64,000 nucleotides of DNA from DASYQD01 sp036005845 (lineage in GTDB: Bacteria; Acidobacteriota; Thermoanaerobaculia; Multivoradales; JAIOJS01), in contig DASYQD010000035.1 of assembly GCA_036005845.1 (NCBI GenBank), forward strand, positions 17,391-81,390, given 5' to 3'. Each line of letters begins with the position of its first letter. Positions within the stretch are counted from its first letter, which is position 1. Of this stretch, positions 52,629 to 61,545 are shown piece after piece. A model generated the notes under the pieces. That model did no database searches. It saw only the letters and a program-made list of their open reading frames with translations, and was not told the DNA's origin. The translations under genes were made by a program, and so were the position numbers.

Positions 52629-54800
52629 ATGCGCGCCCCCGCCGTCGCCGTCCTCTCGCTCGGAGCATTCGCTCTTCTCGCCGCGGCGCCCGCCTACGTC
52701 CCCGCGCCGGTCGCCGAGAAGCGCCCCGTCACCGACGTCTACCACGGCACCAAGGTGGTCGATGACTACCGCTGGCTCGAGGACTGGAACGATCCGGCGG
52801 TGCAGGCATGGAGCGAGGCCGAGAACGCGCACGCGCGCTCCGTGCTCGACGCGCTGCCGAGCGTCGACAAGATCCGCGCCGACGTGACGCGCATCCTGAA
52901 GATGACCGTCGTGCGCCACGGCGGCCTCGAGATCGCAGGCGGGCGGCTCTTCGCGTATCGCTTCCAGCCGCCGCGCCAGCAGCCGTCGCTCGTCGTCATG
53001 CCGTTGCCCGCCGACGTCGCGCACGAGAAACCGGTGCTCGATCCGCTCGCGCTCGACGCGGAGGGCGGCACCTCGATCGACTGGTACGTGCCCTCGCCCG
53101 ACGGCAAGAAGGTGGCGGTGTCGCTCTCCGAGCACGGCTCCGAGCGCGGCTTCCTGCACGTCTACGACGTCGACTCGGGCCGCGAGCTGCCCGACCAGGT
53201 CGGACGCGTGTACGGCGGCACGGCGGTGGGCAGCGCCGCCTGGGACGGCGACGGCGGCGGCATCTTCTACACCCGCTATCCGAAGGAGGGCGAACGCGCA
53301 GGCGACGACCTCGACCTCTACACCCAGGTCTGGCACCACCGGCTCGGCACGCCGGTCGCCGACGACCGCTACGAGATCGGCCGCGACTTCCCGAAGATCG
53401 CCGAGATCGACCTGCAGAGGAGCCCCGACGGGAAGCTGATCCTCGCCCACGTGCAGAACGGCGACGGCGACGAGTTCCGGCAATTCCTGCGCACCGCCGA
53501 CGGCCGCTGGACGCAGGTGGGCGACTACGGCGACGGGGTCAAGGCGGTGGCCTTCGGCGCCGACGGCGCCCTCTACGGCATGACGCGCAAGAACGCGCCG
53601 CGCGGGCGGGTGCTCAAGCTCGCCATCCCCACGAGCGGCACGCCGACGACGTGGGCGCAGGCGCGCGAGATCGTGCCCACCTCCGACGCGGTGATCGAGA
53701 GCAGCTTCATCGTGAAGACGCTCGTCCCCACCAAGACCGCGCTCCTCGTGCGCGACCAGGTGGGCGGCCCGCAGCAGGTGCGGGTGTTCGACCTCGACGG
53801 CAAGCCGCGCGGCACGCTGCCGGTGCCGCCGGTCTCCACTCTGCGCGAGGTCGCCGGCTCGACCGACTCCGACCTCGTCGTCTTCGGCACCAGCTCATTC
53901 ACCACGCCGGCGAGCTACTGGCAGGCCGACGCGACGAAGCCGGCCGAGGCGGCGCGCCCGACCTCCCTCGCCCAGCCCTGGCCGCTCGACTTCTCCGACG
54001 TCGAGGTGGTGCGCGAGGAGGCGGTCTCGAAGGACGGCACGCACGTGCCGCTCTCCATCGTGCGCAAGAAGGGCGCGCCGCCGCGCGACGGCAAGGCGCC
54101 GACGCTGCTCACCGGGTACGGCGGCTACGGCGTCAGCACCAGCCCCTACTTCGTGCCCGAGAACCGCCTCTGGTTCGACCGCGGCGGCGTCTACGCCGTC
54201 GCCAACCTGCGCGGCGGCGGCGAGTTCGGCGACGACTGGCACTGGGGCGGCGCCTTGCTCAAGAAGCAGAACGTCTTCGACGACTTCATCGCCTGCGCCG
54301 AGCACCTGATCAAGGCCGGCTACACGAGCCCGGAGCGGCTGGCGATCGAGGGCGGCAGCAACGGCGGCCTGCTGATGGGCGCCGCGTTCACCCAGCGGCC
54401 GGAGCTGTTCCGCGCCGTGGTCAGCCACGTCGGCGTCTACGACATGCTGCGCTCCGAGCTGTCGCCCAACGGGCGCTTCAACGTCCCCGAGTACGGCACG
54501 GTCACCGATCCGGCGCAGTTCGCGGCGCTCTACGCCTACTCGCCCTACCACCACGTCGAAGACCGCCGCACCTATCCGGCGATCCTCTTCCTGACCGGCG
54601 CCAACGATCCGCGCGTCGACCCCATGCAGTCGCGCAAGATGACGGCGCGGCTGCAGGCCGCCACCGGCACGCGCGGCACCATCCTGCTGCGCACCAGCAG
54701 CAGCAGCGGCCACGGCATCGGCACGGCGCTCGACGAGCGGATCGCGCAGGCGGTGGACGTCTTCGCCTTCCTGTTCAAAGAGCTCGCCGTGGCGTATTAG
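52629..54800 (+). CDS. Prolyl oligopeptidase (S9A), exported
   Basis: A 723-residue exported serine peptidase: signal SLGAFALLAAAPAY, then DVYHGTKVVDDYRWLEDWND, the classic S9A start, a seven-bladed propeller, and the hydrolase domain with GGYGVSTSPYFVPENRLWFD, EGGSNGGLLMG (Ser577), GANDPRVDP (Asp660) and SSSSGHGIGT (His695). It cleaves short peptides after proline. A good AAGGAG site precedes the ATG. It is divergent from the prenyltransferase and convergent with the M16 pair (13-bp gap). Confidence 0.95.
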   Translation: MRAPAVAVLSLGAFALLAAAPAYVPAPVAEKRPVTDVYHGTKVVDDYRWLEDWNDPAVQAWSEAENAHARSVLDALPSVDKIRADVTRILKMTVVRHGGLEIAGGRLFAYRFQPPRQQPSLVVMPLPADVAHEKPVLDPLALDAEGGTSIDWYVPSPDGKKVAVSLSEHGSERGFLHVYDVDSGRELPDQVGRVYGGTAVGSAAWDGDGGGIFYTRYPKEGERAGDDLDLYTQVWHHRLGTPVADDRYEIGRDFPKIAEIDLQRSPDGKLILAHVQNGDGDEFRQFLRTADGRWTQVGDYGDGVKAVAFGADGALYGMTRKNAPRGRVLKLAIPTSGTPTTWAQAREIVPTSDAVIESSFIVKTLVPTKTALLVRDQVGGPQQVRVFDLDGKPRGTLPVPPVSTLREVAGSTDSDLVVFGTSSFTTPASYWQADATKPAEAARPTSLAQPWPLDFSDVEVVREEAVSKDGTHVPLSIVRKKGAPPRDGKAPTLLTGYGGYGVSTSPYFVPENRLWFDRGGVYAVANLRGGGEFGDDWHWGGALLKKQNVFDDFIACAEHLIKAGYTSPERLAIEGGSNGGLLMGAAFTQRPELFRAVVSHVGVYDMLRSELSPNGRFNVPEYGTVTDPAQFAALYAYSPYHHVEDRRTYPAILFLTGANDPRVDPMQSRKMTARLQAATGTRGTILLRTSSSSGHGIGTALDERIAQAVDVFAFLFKELAVAY

Positions 54801-54813
54801 TCGAGGCGGCGCC

Positions 54814-56574
54814 TCACGGCGCCGCGAGCGGGGCGAGCGTCAGCGGGTCGCGGCGCGGCAGCTCGTGGAGCGGGCCGAGGAGGTGCGCGATGTCGACGCG
54901 GTCGGCGCGCGCGCCGTCGAGGAGGGCCTCGCGGTCGCCGACGACGACGGCGATCAAATCGTCAGGGCGGATGTGGCGGCGCGCCGCGGACTGCACGTCG
55001 CGTGCGGTGACTGCGCCGATGCGGTCACGGTAGCGCTGCCAGTAGTCGTGCGGGCGGCCGAGCAGCACGTCCTCGGCGGCGCGGCCGGCGCGGCGCTCGG
55101 CGGAGTCGAAGAGAAGCGGCACGAGATCGAGCAGCGAGCGCTTGGCGAGCCCCAGCTCGACCTCCGGCACCGGCTCCTCGCGCAGCAGGATCAGCTCGCG
55201 GCGCGCCAGCTCGAGCGCGCGCGCGGCGTGCGCCGGAGCCGTCTCGAGGAAGACCTGGAAGGTGCCGGGCGCCTGCAAACCGAGCGTCAGCCGCGCGCGG
55301 GCGCGGTAGGCGAGCCCCTCCTCGGCACGCAGCGTACGGCGCAGGCGCGAGACGGCGCCGTCGCCGCCGAGCACCTCGGCGAGCACCAGCAGCGCCGGCT
55401 CGTCGGGGTCGTCCCAACCGCGGCGGAGCGGGCCGCGGTGGCCGAGCGCGATCTTCGCCTGCGGGCCGGGCCAGTGGCGAAGGTAGAGGCCGGCCGCGGG
55501 CGGCGGCGGCAGGTCTGCGGGCTCGAGCGCCGGCAGCAGCCCGGCGTTCGACGCCGCGCCTGCGACCGCGATGCGCGCGCGCGATGTCGCGTCGCTCATT
55601 TTCCCGGGCGTTGTGTGCACGCGCGGCGTCGCGTCGCTCGTTGTTGCGGCTGCGGCGCTTCCCAAGCGCGCGGCCTCGCCAGGCGCGGTCGCATCGCGCC
55701 AGTCGCCGAGCAGCGCGTCGAGCGCCGCCACCACCGCCTTCGCGTCAACGTCGCCGGAGACGGCGATCACCATGCGGCTCGGCCGCCAGTTCTCGCGATG
55801 AAAGGCGACGAGGTCGTCGCGAGTCATGGCGGCGAGCGACGCCGGTTGCACTTCGCGGGTCGTGAAGTGGTCGGGCCCGAGCAGCAGGAAGCCCCACTCG
55901 CGGTCGAGCACGTCGAGCGGGTCGTCCTCGCGGCGCGCCAGGCTCTCGCGCAGATTGGCGCGCGCCCGCTCGAAGCGCGTTGCGTCGAAGCGCGGCGCGC
56001 GCACCATCGCCGCGAAGAGCGGCAAGGCGTCGGCGAGCACGCGGCTGCTGCAGTCGAGCGAGACGCCGCTGCGTGTGTTGGCGCCGATGCTGTCGAGCTC
56101 GGCGCCGAGGAGGTCGGCGCGGGCGTCGAAAGCGTCGGCGTTCCAGGCGCCGGCGCCGCCGCGCCGCAGCATCGCGCCGGTCAAGCCGGCGAGACCGACA
56201 CGATCCGGCGGGTCTTGGAAGTCGCCGGCGGCGACCGCGAGGTGGATCTGCACGAGCGGTAGCGAGTGGTCCTCGGCGACGAAGACCGGAATGCCGTTCT
56301 TGAGCGCGTGGCGCACGCCGGCGGCGTCCGGGATCGTCACGACGCGCGGCGGAAAGCGGAGGTCTTGCGGGCGCTCCGGAACCTGCGCCGCGACGCCGCT
56401 CGCGAACACCAGCGTCACAAGTGCGAACGTCGTCAGGCCCCCACCGCACAGCTTCGCGCGAGGCACGGAAGCGCGCGGCTCATGTCGGCGAGATCGACCG
56501 CGCTTTGCACGGCTGAAAGTCGTGGTTCGTCGCGAGGCCGGCGTCGGCGACGGCAGCTGCCAAGCCCCACTCAT
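54814..56574 (-). CDS. M16 peptidase family subunit without the zinc motif
   Basis: From ATG 56574, which overlaps the stop of the upstream M16 gene (ATGA), the product has 586 residues. An export signal appears late (GGLTTFALVTLVFASGVAAQ), so GTG 56466 might be the true start. The HxxEH motif is absent: the equivalent segment reads VGLAGLTGAMLRRGG. The family fold is clear from HALKNGIPVFVAEDHSLPLV, TREVQPASLAAMTRDDLVAF and the C-terminal RHWPGPQAKIALGHRGPLRR. It pairs with the zinc-bearing subunit upstream, as in many bacterial M16 heterodimers. An Ala/Thr-rich insert of about 35 residues (near TTSDATPRVHTTPGK) is peculiar. Confidence 0.88.
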   Translation of the reverse strand: MSGAWQLPSPTPASRRTTTFSRAKRGRSRRHEPRASVPRAKLCGGGLTTFALVTLVFASGVAAQVPERPQDLRFPPRVVTIPDAAGVRHALKNGIPVFVAEDHSLPLVQIHLAVAAGDFQDPPDRVGLAGLTGAMLRRGGAGAWNADAFDARADLLGAELDSIGANTRSGVSLDCSSRVLADALPLFAAMVRAPRFDATRFERARANLRESLARREDDPLDVLDREWGFLLLGPDHFTTREVQPASLAAMTRDDLVAFHRENWRPSRMVIAVSGDVDAKAVVAALDALLGDWRDATAPGEAARLGSAAAATTSDATPRVHTTPGKMSDATSRARIAVAGAASNAGLLPALEPADLPPPPAAGLYLRHWPGPQAKIALGHRGPLRRGWDDPDEPALLVLAEVLGGDGAVSRLRRTLRAEEGLAYRARARLTLGLQAPGTFQVFLETAPAHAARALELARRELILLREEPVPEVELGLAKRSLLDLVPLLFDSAERRAGRAAEDVLLGRPHDYWQRYRDRIGAVTARDVQSAARRHIRPDDLIAVVVGDREALLDGARADRVDIAHLLGPLHELPRRDPLTLAPLAAP

Positions 56575-58001
56575 CGCTGGCTCCGCGTGATTCGCGCGAC
56601 GAGGCGCCGCTCGGGCACGAGATAGCGCCGCGCCACGCGCTGCACGTCGGCCGGCTCGACGGCGAGCACGGCGCGCGGCCAGCCCTCGAGCGAGCGCCAG
56701 CCGCCGTCCGGTACGCCCCTGGGATCCTGCGCGTCGGCGACCAGCAGCCGCAGCGCGAAGTCGAGCGGCTCGCGCATGCCGCGCCAGGCGCCGGTCGTCA
56801 CCTGGTTGCGCACGCGCTCCATCTCGTCGGCGGTCGGCGGCGCGGCGAGAAGGCGCGCGCGCTCGGCGTCCCATCCCTCGACGAGCTGCTGCGGCGACGC
56901 GCTGCCGCGCGCTTCGAGCTCGAGGATGAGGGCGCCGCCGCGACGCCCGCTCTCGTGCTGCGCGTTGGCGGCGAAGGCGAGGCCGCGATCGACGAGCGCG
57001 CGCTGCAGGCGGCCGGTGCGGCCGCCGAGGATGCCGGCGAGCACGTCGAGCGCCGGGCGATCGGGATCCGTCGCGGCGACGGTCGGGTAGGCGATGCGCG
57101 CCTGCGGCGCGCAGGCGCAAGCGCGATCGATCGCGCCGGTGCCCGCCGCTGGCGGCGAGGGGAGCGACGCGACGGCAGCGCTGGCTGCGGCCGCGCCGGA
57201 CGCCGTCGCCGATGCCGACGCCGCGGCCGACGCGATGGTCGACGGCGCGCCTGCCGCCGTGTTCGCGTTGCTGCGCACCCGTGGCAGGCGTCCGAAGTAC
57301 CGCCCGGCCATCTCGCGCGCCGCCGCCGGCTCGAAGTCGCCCACCAGCACCGCGGTGATCTCGCCGGCGCCGTAGTGTTCGCCGAAGAATGTCTCGGCAT
57401 CGGCGCGCGTCAAAGCCGCGAGGTCCGACGCCGCGCCACCCGCCGTCGCGGCGTATGGATGCGCGCCCCAGAATAGCCGCTGCAGCTCCTCCTCGAGCGG
57501 CCCCAGCGGCGTCGACTCCAGCCGCTGCCGCCGCTCCTCGGCGATCACCTGCAGCTCGCGCCCGACGTCACCGAAGCTGGGATGGAGCAGGCGGTCGGAC
57601 TCGAGCCAGAACCAGAGCTCGAGCCGCTCCGGCGGCAACTGTAGGAAGTAGGCGGTGACGTCGCGGTCGGTGCGCGCGTCGATGCCCACGGCGCCGGCCT
57701 CGGTGTAGAGGCGCGCGTAGTCGCTCGCCGTCACCCGCGTGCTGCCGCCGTGGAGGAGGTGCTCGACGAGGTGCGCCACGCCCGACTTGCCGGCCGGCTC
57801 GTCGCCCGAGCCGCGGCGCACCGCCCAGGCGGCGGCGACGAGGCCCGGACCGGGCCGCGGCGCCAGCAGCACGCGCATCCCGTTGTCGAGCACGAGCTCC
57901 TCGACCGGCAGCGCCAAGCTGCCAGTCGGGGCGTCAGCGAAGGCCAGCGTCGCGACGATGCCGCCGGCGATCGCGAGAAGAAGATGGCGCGTGCACTGCA
58001 T
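56571..58001 (-). CDS. M16 peptidase family zinc subunit
   Basis: A 476-residue exported protein (signal LLLAIAGGIVATLAFADAPT). The inverted zinc motif is SGVAHLVEHLLHGGSTR (HxxEH), with downstream acidic residues EERRQRLESTPLGPLEEE for the third ligand, and the HYGAGEITAVLVGDFEPAAA strand. It degrades peptides in the periplasm together with the following subunit. An insert of about 55 Ala/Ser-rich residues (NTAAGAPSTIASAAASASAT) separates the two M16 lobes and is far longer than a normal linker. It is convergent-free and follows the DUF1206 gene on the same strand. Confidence 0.92.
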   Translation of the reverse strand: MQCTRHLLLAIAGGIVATLAFADAPTGSLALPVEELVLDNGMRVLLAPRPGPGLVAAAWAVRRGSGDEPAGKSGVAHLVEHLLHGGSTRVTASDYARLYTEAGAVGIDARTDRDVTAYFLQLPPERLELWFWLESDRLLHPSFGDVGRELQVIAEERRQRLESTPLGPLEEELQRLFWGAHPYAATAGGAASDLAALTRADAETFFGEHYGAGEITAVLVGDFEPAAAREMAGRYFGRLPRVRSNANTAAGAPSTIASAAASASATASGAAAASAAVASLPSPPAAGTGAIDRACACAPQARIAYPTVAATDPDRPALDVLAGILGGRTGRLQRALVDRGLAFAANAQHESGRRGGALILELEARGSASPQQLVEGWDAERARLLAAPPTADEMERVRNQVTTGAWRGMREPLDFALRLLVADAQDPRGVPDGGWRSLEGWPRAVLAVEPADVQRVARRYLVPERRLVARITRSQR

Positions 58002-58046
58002 CGGGCGATGCTACAAGCCGCGCATCGCACCGCGTCTTGCGCGGGG

Positions 58047-58856
58047 CTATGGCCGGATGGTGCGGTAGCGCGCCTCGAGGAGCTGGAAGACGCCGTACGC
58101 CGCGAGCCCCGCCGCGAGGACGCCGAGCAGCCAGACGCCAGCCGGCTGCGCCTCCACCGTCCGCAGCGCGCCGGCAAGCCCCTTGGCTTCGTGCGGGTCG
58201 CGGTGCAGCGCGGCGCGGAGCAGGAAGCCGCCGATGATGGTGAACACCACCGCGCGCGCGATGAGACCGAACCCGACGATCGGGCCGACCCACGGGCGCG
58301 CCCGCGCCGGCACCCGGTCGACGCGCACCTTCTTGCGGTATTTGCCGAGCGCGAGCTGCACCTGCCGCGCCGCGGCCACGAGCACCAGGAGCCCGACGAT
58401 GCCCACCAGCCAGCGGCCGAACGGCTGCGCCATCAGCTTCGCCGTCTGCGTCGGCGTGCGATCGCCGCCGCCCGCGGCGCCGTGCCCCACCAGCAGCCGC
58501 AGCGCCGCCACCACCAGCGCCGTATGCACGGCGGCGCTGCCGAGGTAGTAGCCGCGCACCGCCAGCCCCTTGGGGTCGCTGCCCTTTCCCTGCGCATCGG
58601 CGATCGCCGCCACCACCCGCCAGAGCACGTAGCCGGCGAGCCCGAGCGCGATCGCCGCCAGCATCGCGCGGCCCAATGGCTTGGCGAGCACGACCGAAAA
58701 CACCTCGCGCGACCCGCTCGGCACGTCGCCGATGCCGCGTGCCGCGCTCGCCGCGAGCCAGCCGAGGAGCAGATAGACGACACCCTTCGCGGCGTAGCCC
58801 AGCCGCGCCAACCGCTCGATCCAGGGCCTCGCAGCCGGCGGCGTCTTTGCGGACAT
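58047..58856 (-). CDS. DUF1206 membrane protein
   Basis: From ATG 58856 the protein has 269 residues and six helices in three repeats of two. The DUF1206 repeat signature is seen as IERLARLGYAAKGVVYLLLG, VRGYYLGSAAVHTALVVAAL and VGFGLIARAVVFTIIGGFLL. Function of the family is unknown; it is a multi-pass inner-membrane protein. Upstream frame to 59036 runs into the divergent OmpA-type gene. It is followed by the M16 pair 45 bp later. Confidence 0.88.
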   Translation of the reverse strand: MSAKTPPAARPWIERLARLGYAAKGVVYLLLGWLAASAARGIGDVPSGSREVFSVVLAKPLGRAMLAAIALGLAGYVLWRVVAAIADAQGKGSDPKGLAVRGYYLGSAAVHTALVVAALRLLVGHGAAGGGDRTPTQTAKLMAQPFGRWLVGIVGLLVLVAAARQVQLALGKYRKKVRVDRVPARARPWVGPIVGFGLIARAVVFTIIGGFLLRAALHRDPHEAKGLAGALRTVEAQPAGVWLLGVLAAGLAAYGVFQLLEARYRTIRP

Positions 58857-58991
58857 TGCGGCCGGGTCGAGCGAGAGCCGTGCCAGCTTCGGCGGCCCGA
58901 CGCGGCGCGTCGCGCCCGTCGCCGGAGCGAGAGGCCCAGCCCGCGCTGACGGAGCCGGCGGCAGCGTCGGCGTTGTCGAGAATGGCACCGC

Positions 58992-58997
58992 TATCAT
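58992..58997 (+). promoter_or_regulatory. -10 box TATCAT of the OmpA-family gene
   Basis: TATCAT lies 25 nt before the ATG at 59023, and GAGGAG lies between, a conventional promoter plus ribosome binding site. No clear -35 was seen. Confidence 0.4.
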
Positions 58998-59022
58998 TCG
59001 CGCCACCCCGAGGAGACACCTC

Positions 59023-60240
59023 ATGCGACACCACATCGCCGCGATCGTTACCGTCCTCGCCGCGACCTTCGCTCACTCCGCCACCGCCGAGCTCGTCGAC
59101 CTGCTCTCGTTCCAAGCGGGGACGCTGCCGGTCGTCGAGCCGTCGACTTACGCGAGCTGGACCGCCCTCACCATGCTCGACGACTCGAACGCCTCGGGGT
59201 GGGCGGCCGAGAGCGGCCACGTCAAGAACAACGTCTTCGTCTTCGAGCTCGGCGACGGCGCCGCCACCTTCGAGCGTTTCGAATTCGACACCGAGCGCAT
59301 CGACGGCGACGGTCGCGGCGCGCGGCACGTGGTCGTCGAGGTCTCGCCGACGAGCAAGGACGCCGGCTTCGTCGAGGTGGCGCGCGCCGAGCTCGCCGAT
59401 CGCGTCGACGGTCAGAAGGTCGCGGCCACGAAGAAGGTCAGCGGCCGCTGGGTGCGGCTCACCATCGCCGACAACCACGGCGATGCCGAGTGGGTGGAGC
59501 TGATGGGCTTCCGCGGCTTCGCGCCGCGGCCGCCGTCAGCGGCGCCGCTCGCCGTCTCCGGCACCTACGAGAGCGATTACGGCCTCTTCCACCTGCGCCA
59601 GCAGGGCACCGCGCTGGTCGGCTGCTACGAGCACGACGGGGGCCTGCTCGAAGGCTCGATCGAAGGACGGGTGATGAAGCTCACCTGGCGCGAGGACGGC
59701 GGCCCAGACGACAAGGGCCCGGCGCTGATGATCTTCCCGGCCGACGGCAAGTCCTTCCGCGGCTTCTGGTGGTCGGGCGACAGCGAACGCACGGCCAACG
59801 GCGCCGGCACCTGGAACGGCACCTGGAAGAGCGCGACGGTGGGGACGTGTCCGCACTGGTCGGGCTCGCTGGGCGGCGAGGTGAAGAAGGAGCTCGCGAG
59901 CAGCGGCCGCGCGGTGCTGCACGGCATCCTCTTCGACCTCGACTCGGCGACGCTGCGCGGCGAGTCCAAGCCGGTGCTCGACGAGGTGGTCAAGCTGCTC
60001 GCCGCCGAGCCGCAGTGGAAGCTCACCATCGAGGGCCACACCGATGCCAGCGGCGGCGCGGCGCACAACCAGACGCTGTCGGAGCAGCGGGCCGCCTCGG
60101 TCAAGGCTTATCTCGTGAGCCAGGGCGTCGACGCGTCGCGCCTCACCACGGCCGGCTTCGGCTCCAGCCGCGCCGTCGCTGACAACGCCAGCGAGCTCGG
60201 ACGCGCGCAGAACCGACGGGTCGAACTCGTCAAACGCTGA
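59023..60240 (+). CDS. OmpA-family outer-membrane/peptidoglycan-binding protein with discoidin-like domain
   Basis: The 405-residue secreted protein (signal AAIVTVLAATFAHSATAE) has an F5/8-type C-like beta-sandwich (about 20-170, SWTALTMLDDSNASGWAAES), a middle lipocalin/avidin-like beta region (ALVGCYEHDGGLLEGSIEG) and a C-terminal OmpA domain (about 285-400) with GILFDLDSATLRGESKPVLD, LTIEGHTDASGGAAHNQTLS and FGSSRAVADNASELGRAQNR, the peptidoglycan-binding residues. It may tether a carbohydrate-binding module to the cell wall. Its stop overlaps the end of the convergent subtilase gene (11 bp). Confidence 0.9.
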   Translation: MRHHIAAIVTVLAATFAHSATAELVDLLSFQAGTLPVVEPSTYASWTALTMLDDSNASGWAAESGHVKNNVFVFELGDGAATFERFEFDTERIDGDGRGARHVVVEVSPTSKDAGFVEVARAELADRVDGQKVAATKKVSGRWVRLTIADNHGDAEWVELMGFRGFAPRPPSAAPLAVSGTYESDYGLFHLRQQGTALVGCYEHDGGLLEGSIEGRVMKLTWREDGGPDDKGPALMIFPADGKSFRGFWWSGDSERTANGAGTWNGTWKSATVGTCPHWSGSLGGEVKKELASSGRAVLHGILFDLDSATLRGESKPVLDEVVKLLAAEPQWKLTIEGHTDASGGAAHNQTLSEQRAASVKAYLVSQGVDASRLTTAGFGSSRAVADNASELGRAQNRRVELVKR

Positions 60241-61435
60241 CCGGAGGTCCTTTCACCAAACCGTAACCAAACTTCTGTTTGTCGCCCAGGTCTTCGGCGC
60301 GCTTCTCCAGCGCGCTCCACAATTCAAGAGCAGATGTCTGGTCCCGCTGGAGGTAGAGTGCGGCCACGCCTGCAACATGCGGGGCCGCCATGCTCGTGCC
60401 TTCGAACCAATCCCAGCCCTCGTCGCCGCGGGCAGCGGAGTAAACCCTAATGCCCGGCGCGACGAGATCCACTCGTTGGGCGTCAAGTGTTGTTGTACTG
60501 AAGGGCGCAAGGGCCTTGCATTCGTCGACTGCACCGACAGCCAGGATCGAGGGGCACGCCGCGGGGTTGGCTACGGGATAGCCATTGCCGGAGTTTCCTC
60601 CAGCCGCAACGATCAGCGTGCCGGGATCACGACGGAGAAGCCGCGCAGCAATTGCTTCGTAGCACTTGAGGTAGGGCTGACCCTCAAGCCGTTCCACCTC
60701 GAGACTCAGCGAGATGACGCGCGCACCACGCGATGCAGCCCACGCGATTCCCTCAAGCACCCAGTCATCTTGCGCCGTGTCTTCAGAATCAACGACACGT
60801 CCCGTCAACAACGTCGCCCCGGGAGCAACGCTGTAACGCAACCCTCCTGCGGAGCGCTCCGCTCCCGCGATGATTCCTGCGCAGGCCGTGCCGTGTCCGA
60901 TGTCGTCCTCGACAGCCGCATCCGGAACGAAGCTCCTCGCGTTACAACCAGGGACGATTCGGCCGCGGAAATCAGGGTGGTCAACGACGATTCCGCTGTC
61001 CAGCACTGCCACTATGACACCGTCACCCGTCAGGCCGTTCCCCGTGGTCACTCCAACGGCGTCGAGACACCAACTGTGGTCAGCGGATGGCGCGATCGAC
61101 GCGACGGTAAGCCTCTTGGCGACCGGCGGCCGGCCGGCCCAATATCGCGGCAGCCGGCGACGTTCGCGGCGACAGAGCTGAATGCGGGGGTCGCGCCCCA
61201 GTGCGTCGACCTCTTGGTCGGACAAATCCGCCACCGCGGCGCCGATGCCGGAAAAGATCTTGGCCACCGTGGCGCCTGTACCACGCCGCACGACCCGCAA
61301 GGCCCACGAGTCCCCTATCTCCGCGACCTCGACGTCGGCAAACACTTCAGCAATCCTCTGAACATAGGCCTGGCCTACCCCCTCGAAGACCACGACGTGG
61401 GTTGCTCTGAAGGCCTGCTTGTCGACTGGTTGCAC
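60230..61435 (-). CDS. Subtilisin-family (S8) protease without signal peptide
   Basis: A 401-residue protein with GTG start, preceded by a GAGGAGG site. There is no signal peptide. Residues 1-115 form a separate N-terminal domain (THVVVFEGVGQAYVQRIAEV, then DLSDQEVDALGRDPRIQL) resembling an I9-type propeptide/inhibitor region. The protease has Asp146 (VAVLDSGIVVDHPDF), His181 (IGHGTACAG), Asn281 (AAGGNSGNG) and Ser348 (GTSMAAPHVAG), all intact. Base composition and codon use are more relaxed than in the rest of the window. It is divergent from the CHAT protein, with 110 bp between the annotated starts (32 bp if the CHAT gene begins at 61468), so they may share regulation. Confidence 0.9.
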   Translation of the reverse strand: MQPVDKQAFRATHVVVFEGVGQAYVQRIAEVFADVEVAEIGDSWALRVVRRGTGATVAKIFSGIGAAVADLSDQEVDALGRDPRIQLCRRERRRLPRYWAGRPPVAKRLTVASIAPSADHSWCLDAVGVTTGNGLTGDGVIVAVLDSGIVVDHPDFRGRIVPGCNARSFVPDAAVEDDIGHGTACAGIIAGAERSAGGLRYSVAPGATLLTGRVVDSEDTAQDDWVLEGIAWAASRGARVISLSLEVERLEGQPYLKCYEAIAARLLRRDPGTLIVAAGGNSGNGYPVANPAACPSILAVGAVDECKALAPFSTTTLDAQRVDLVAPGIRVYSAARGDEGWDWFEGTSMAAPHVAGVAALYLQRDQTSALELWSALEKRAEDLGDKQKFGYGLVKGPPVSV

Positions 61436-61545
61436 CCATTCCCTCCTCTTCTAATTGCGCAACTGCGATGTCCATCCTGAACCGAATCTTCCAGCTTGTT
61501 TCGGCCAGTCGGGTTACGATCGCGCAAGACCGGAACAAGAATACG

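Noticed and set aside
57100..57290. Frameshift or assembly error in the M16 gene because of the Ala/Ser-rich segment
   Set aside because: The frame stays open on both sides and the flanking M16 sequence is in the same frame, so it is an insertion, not a frameshift.
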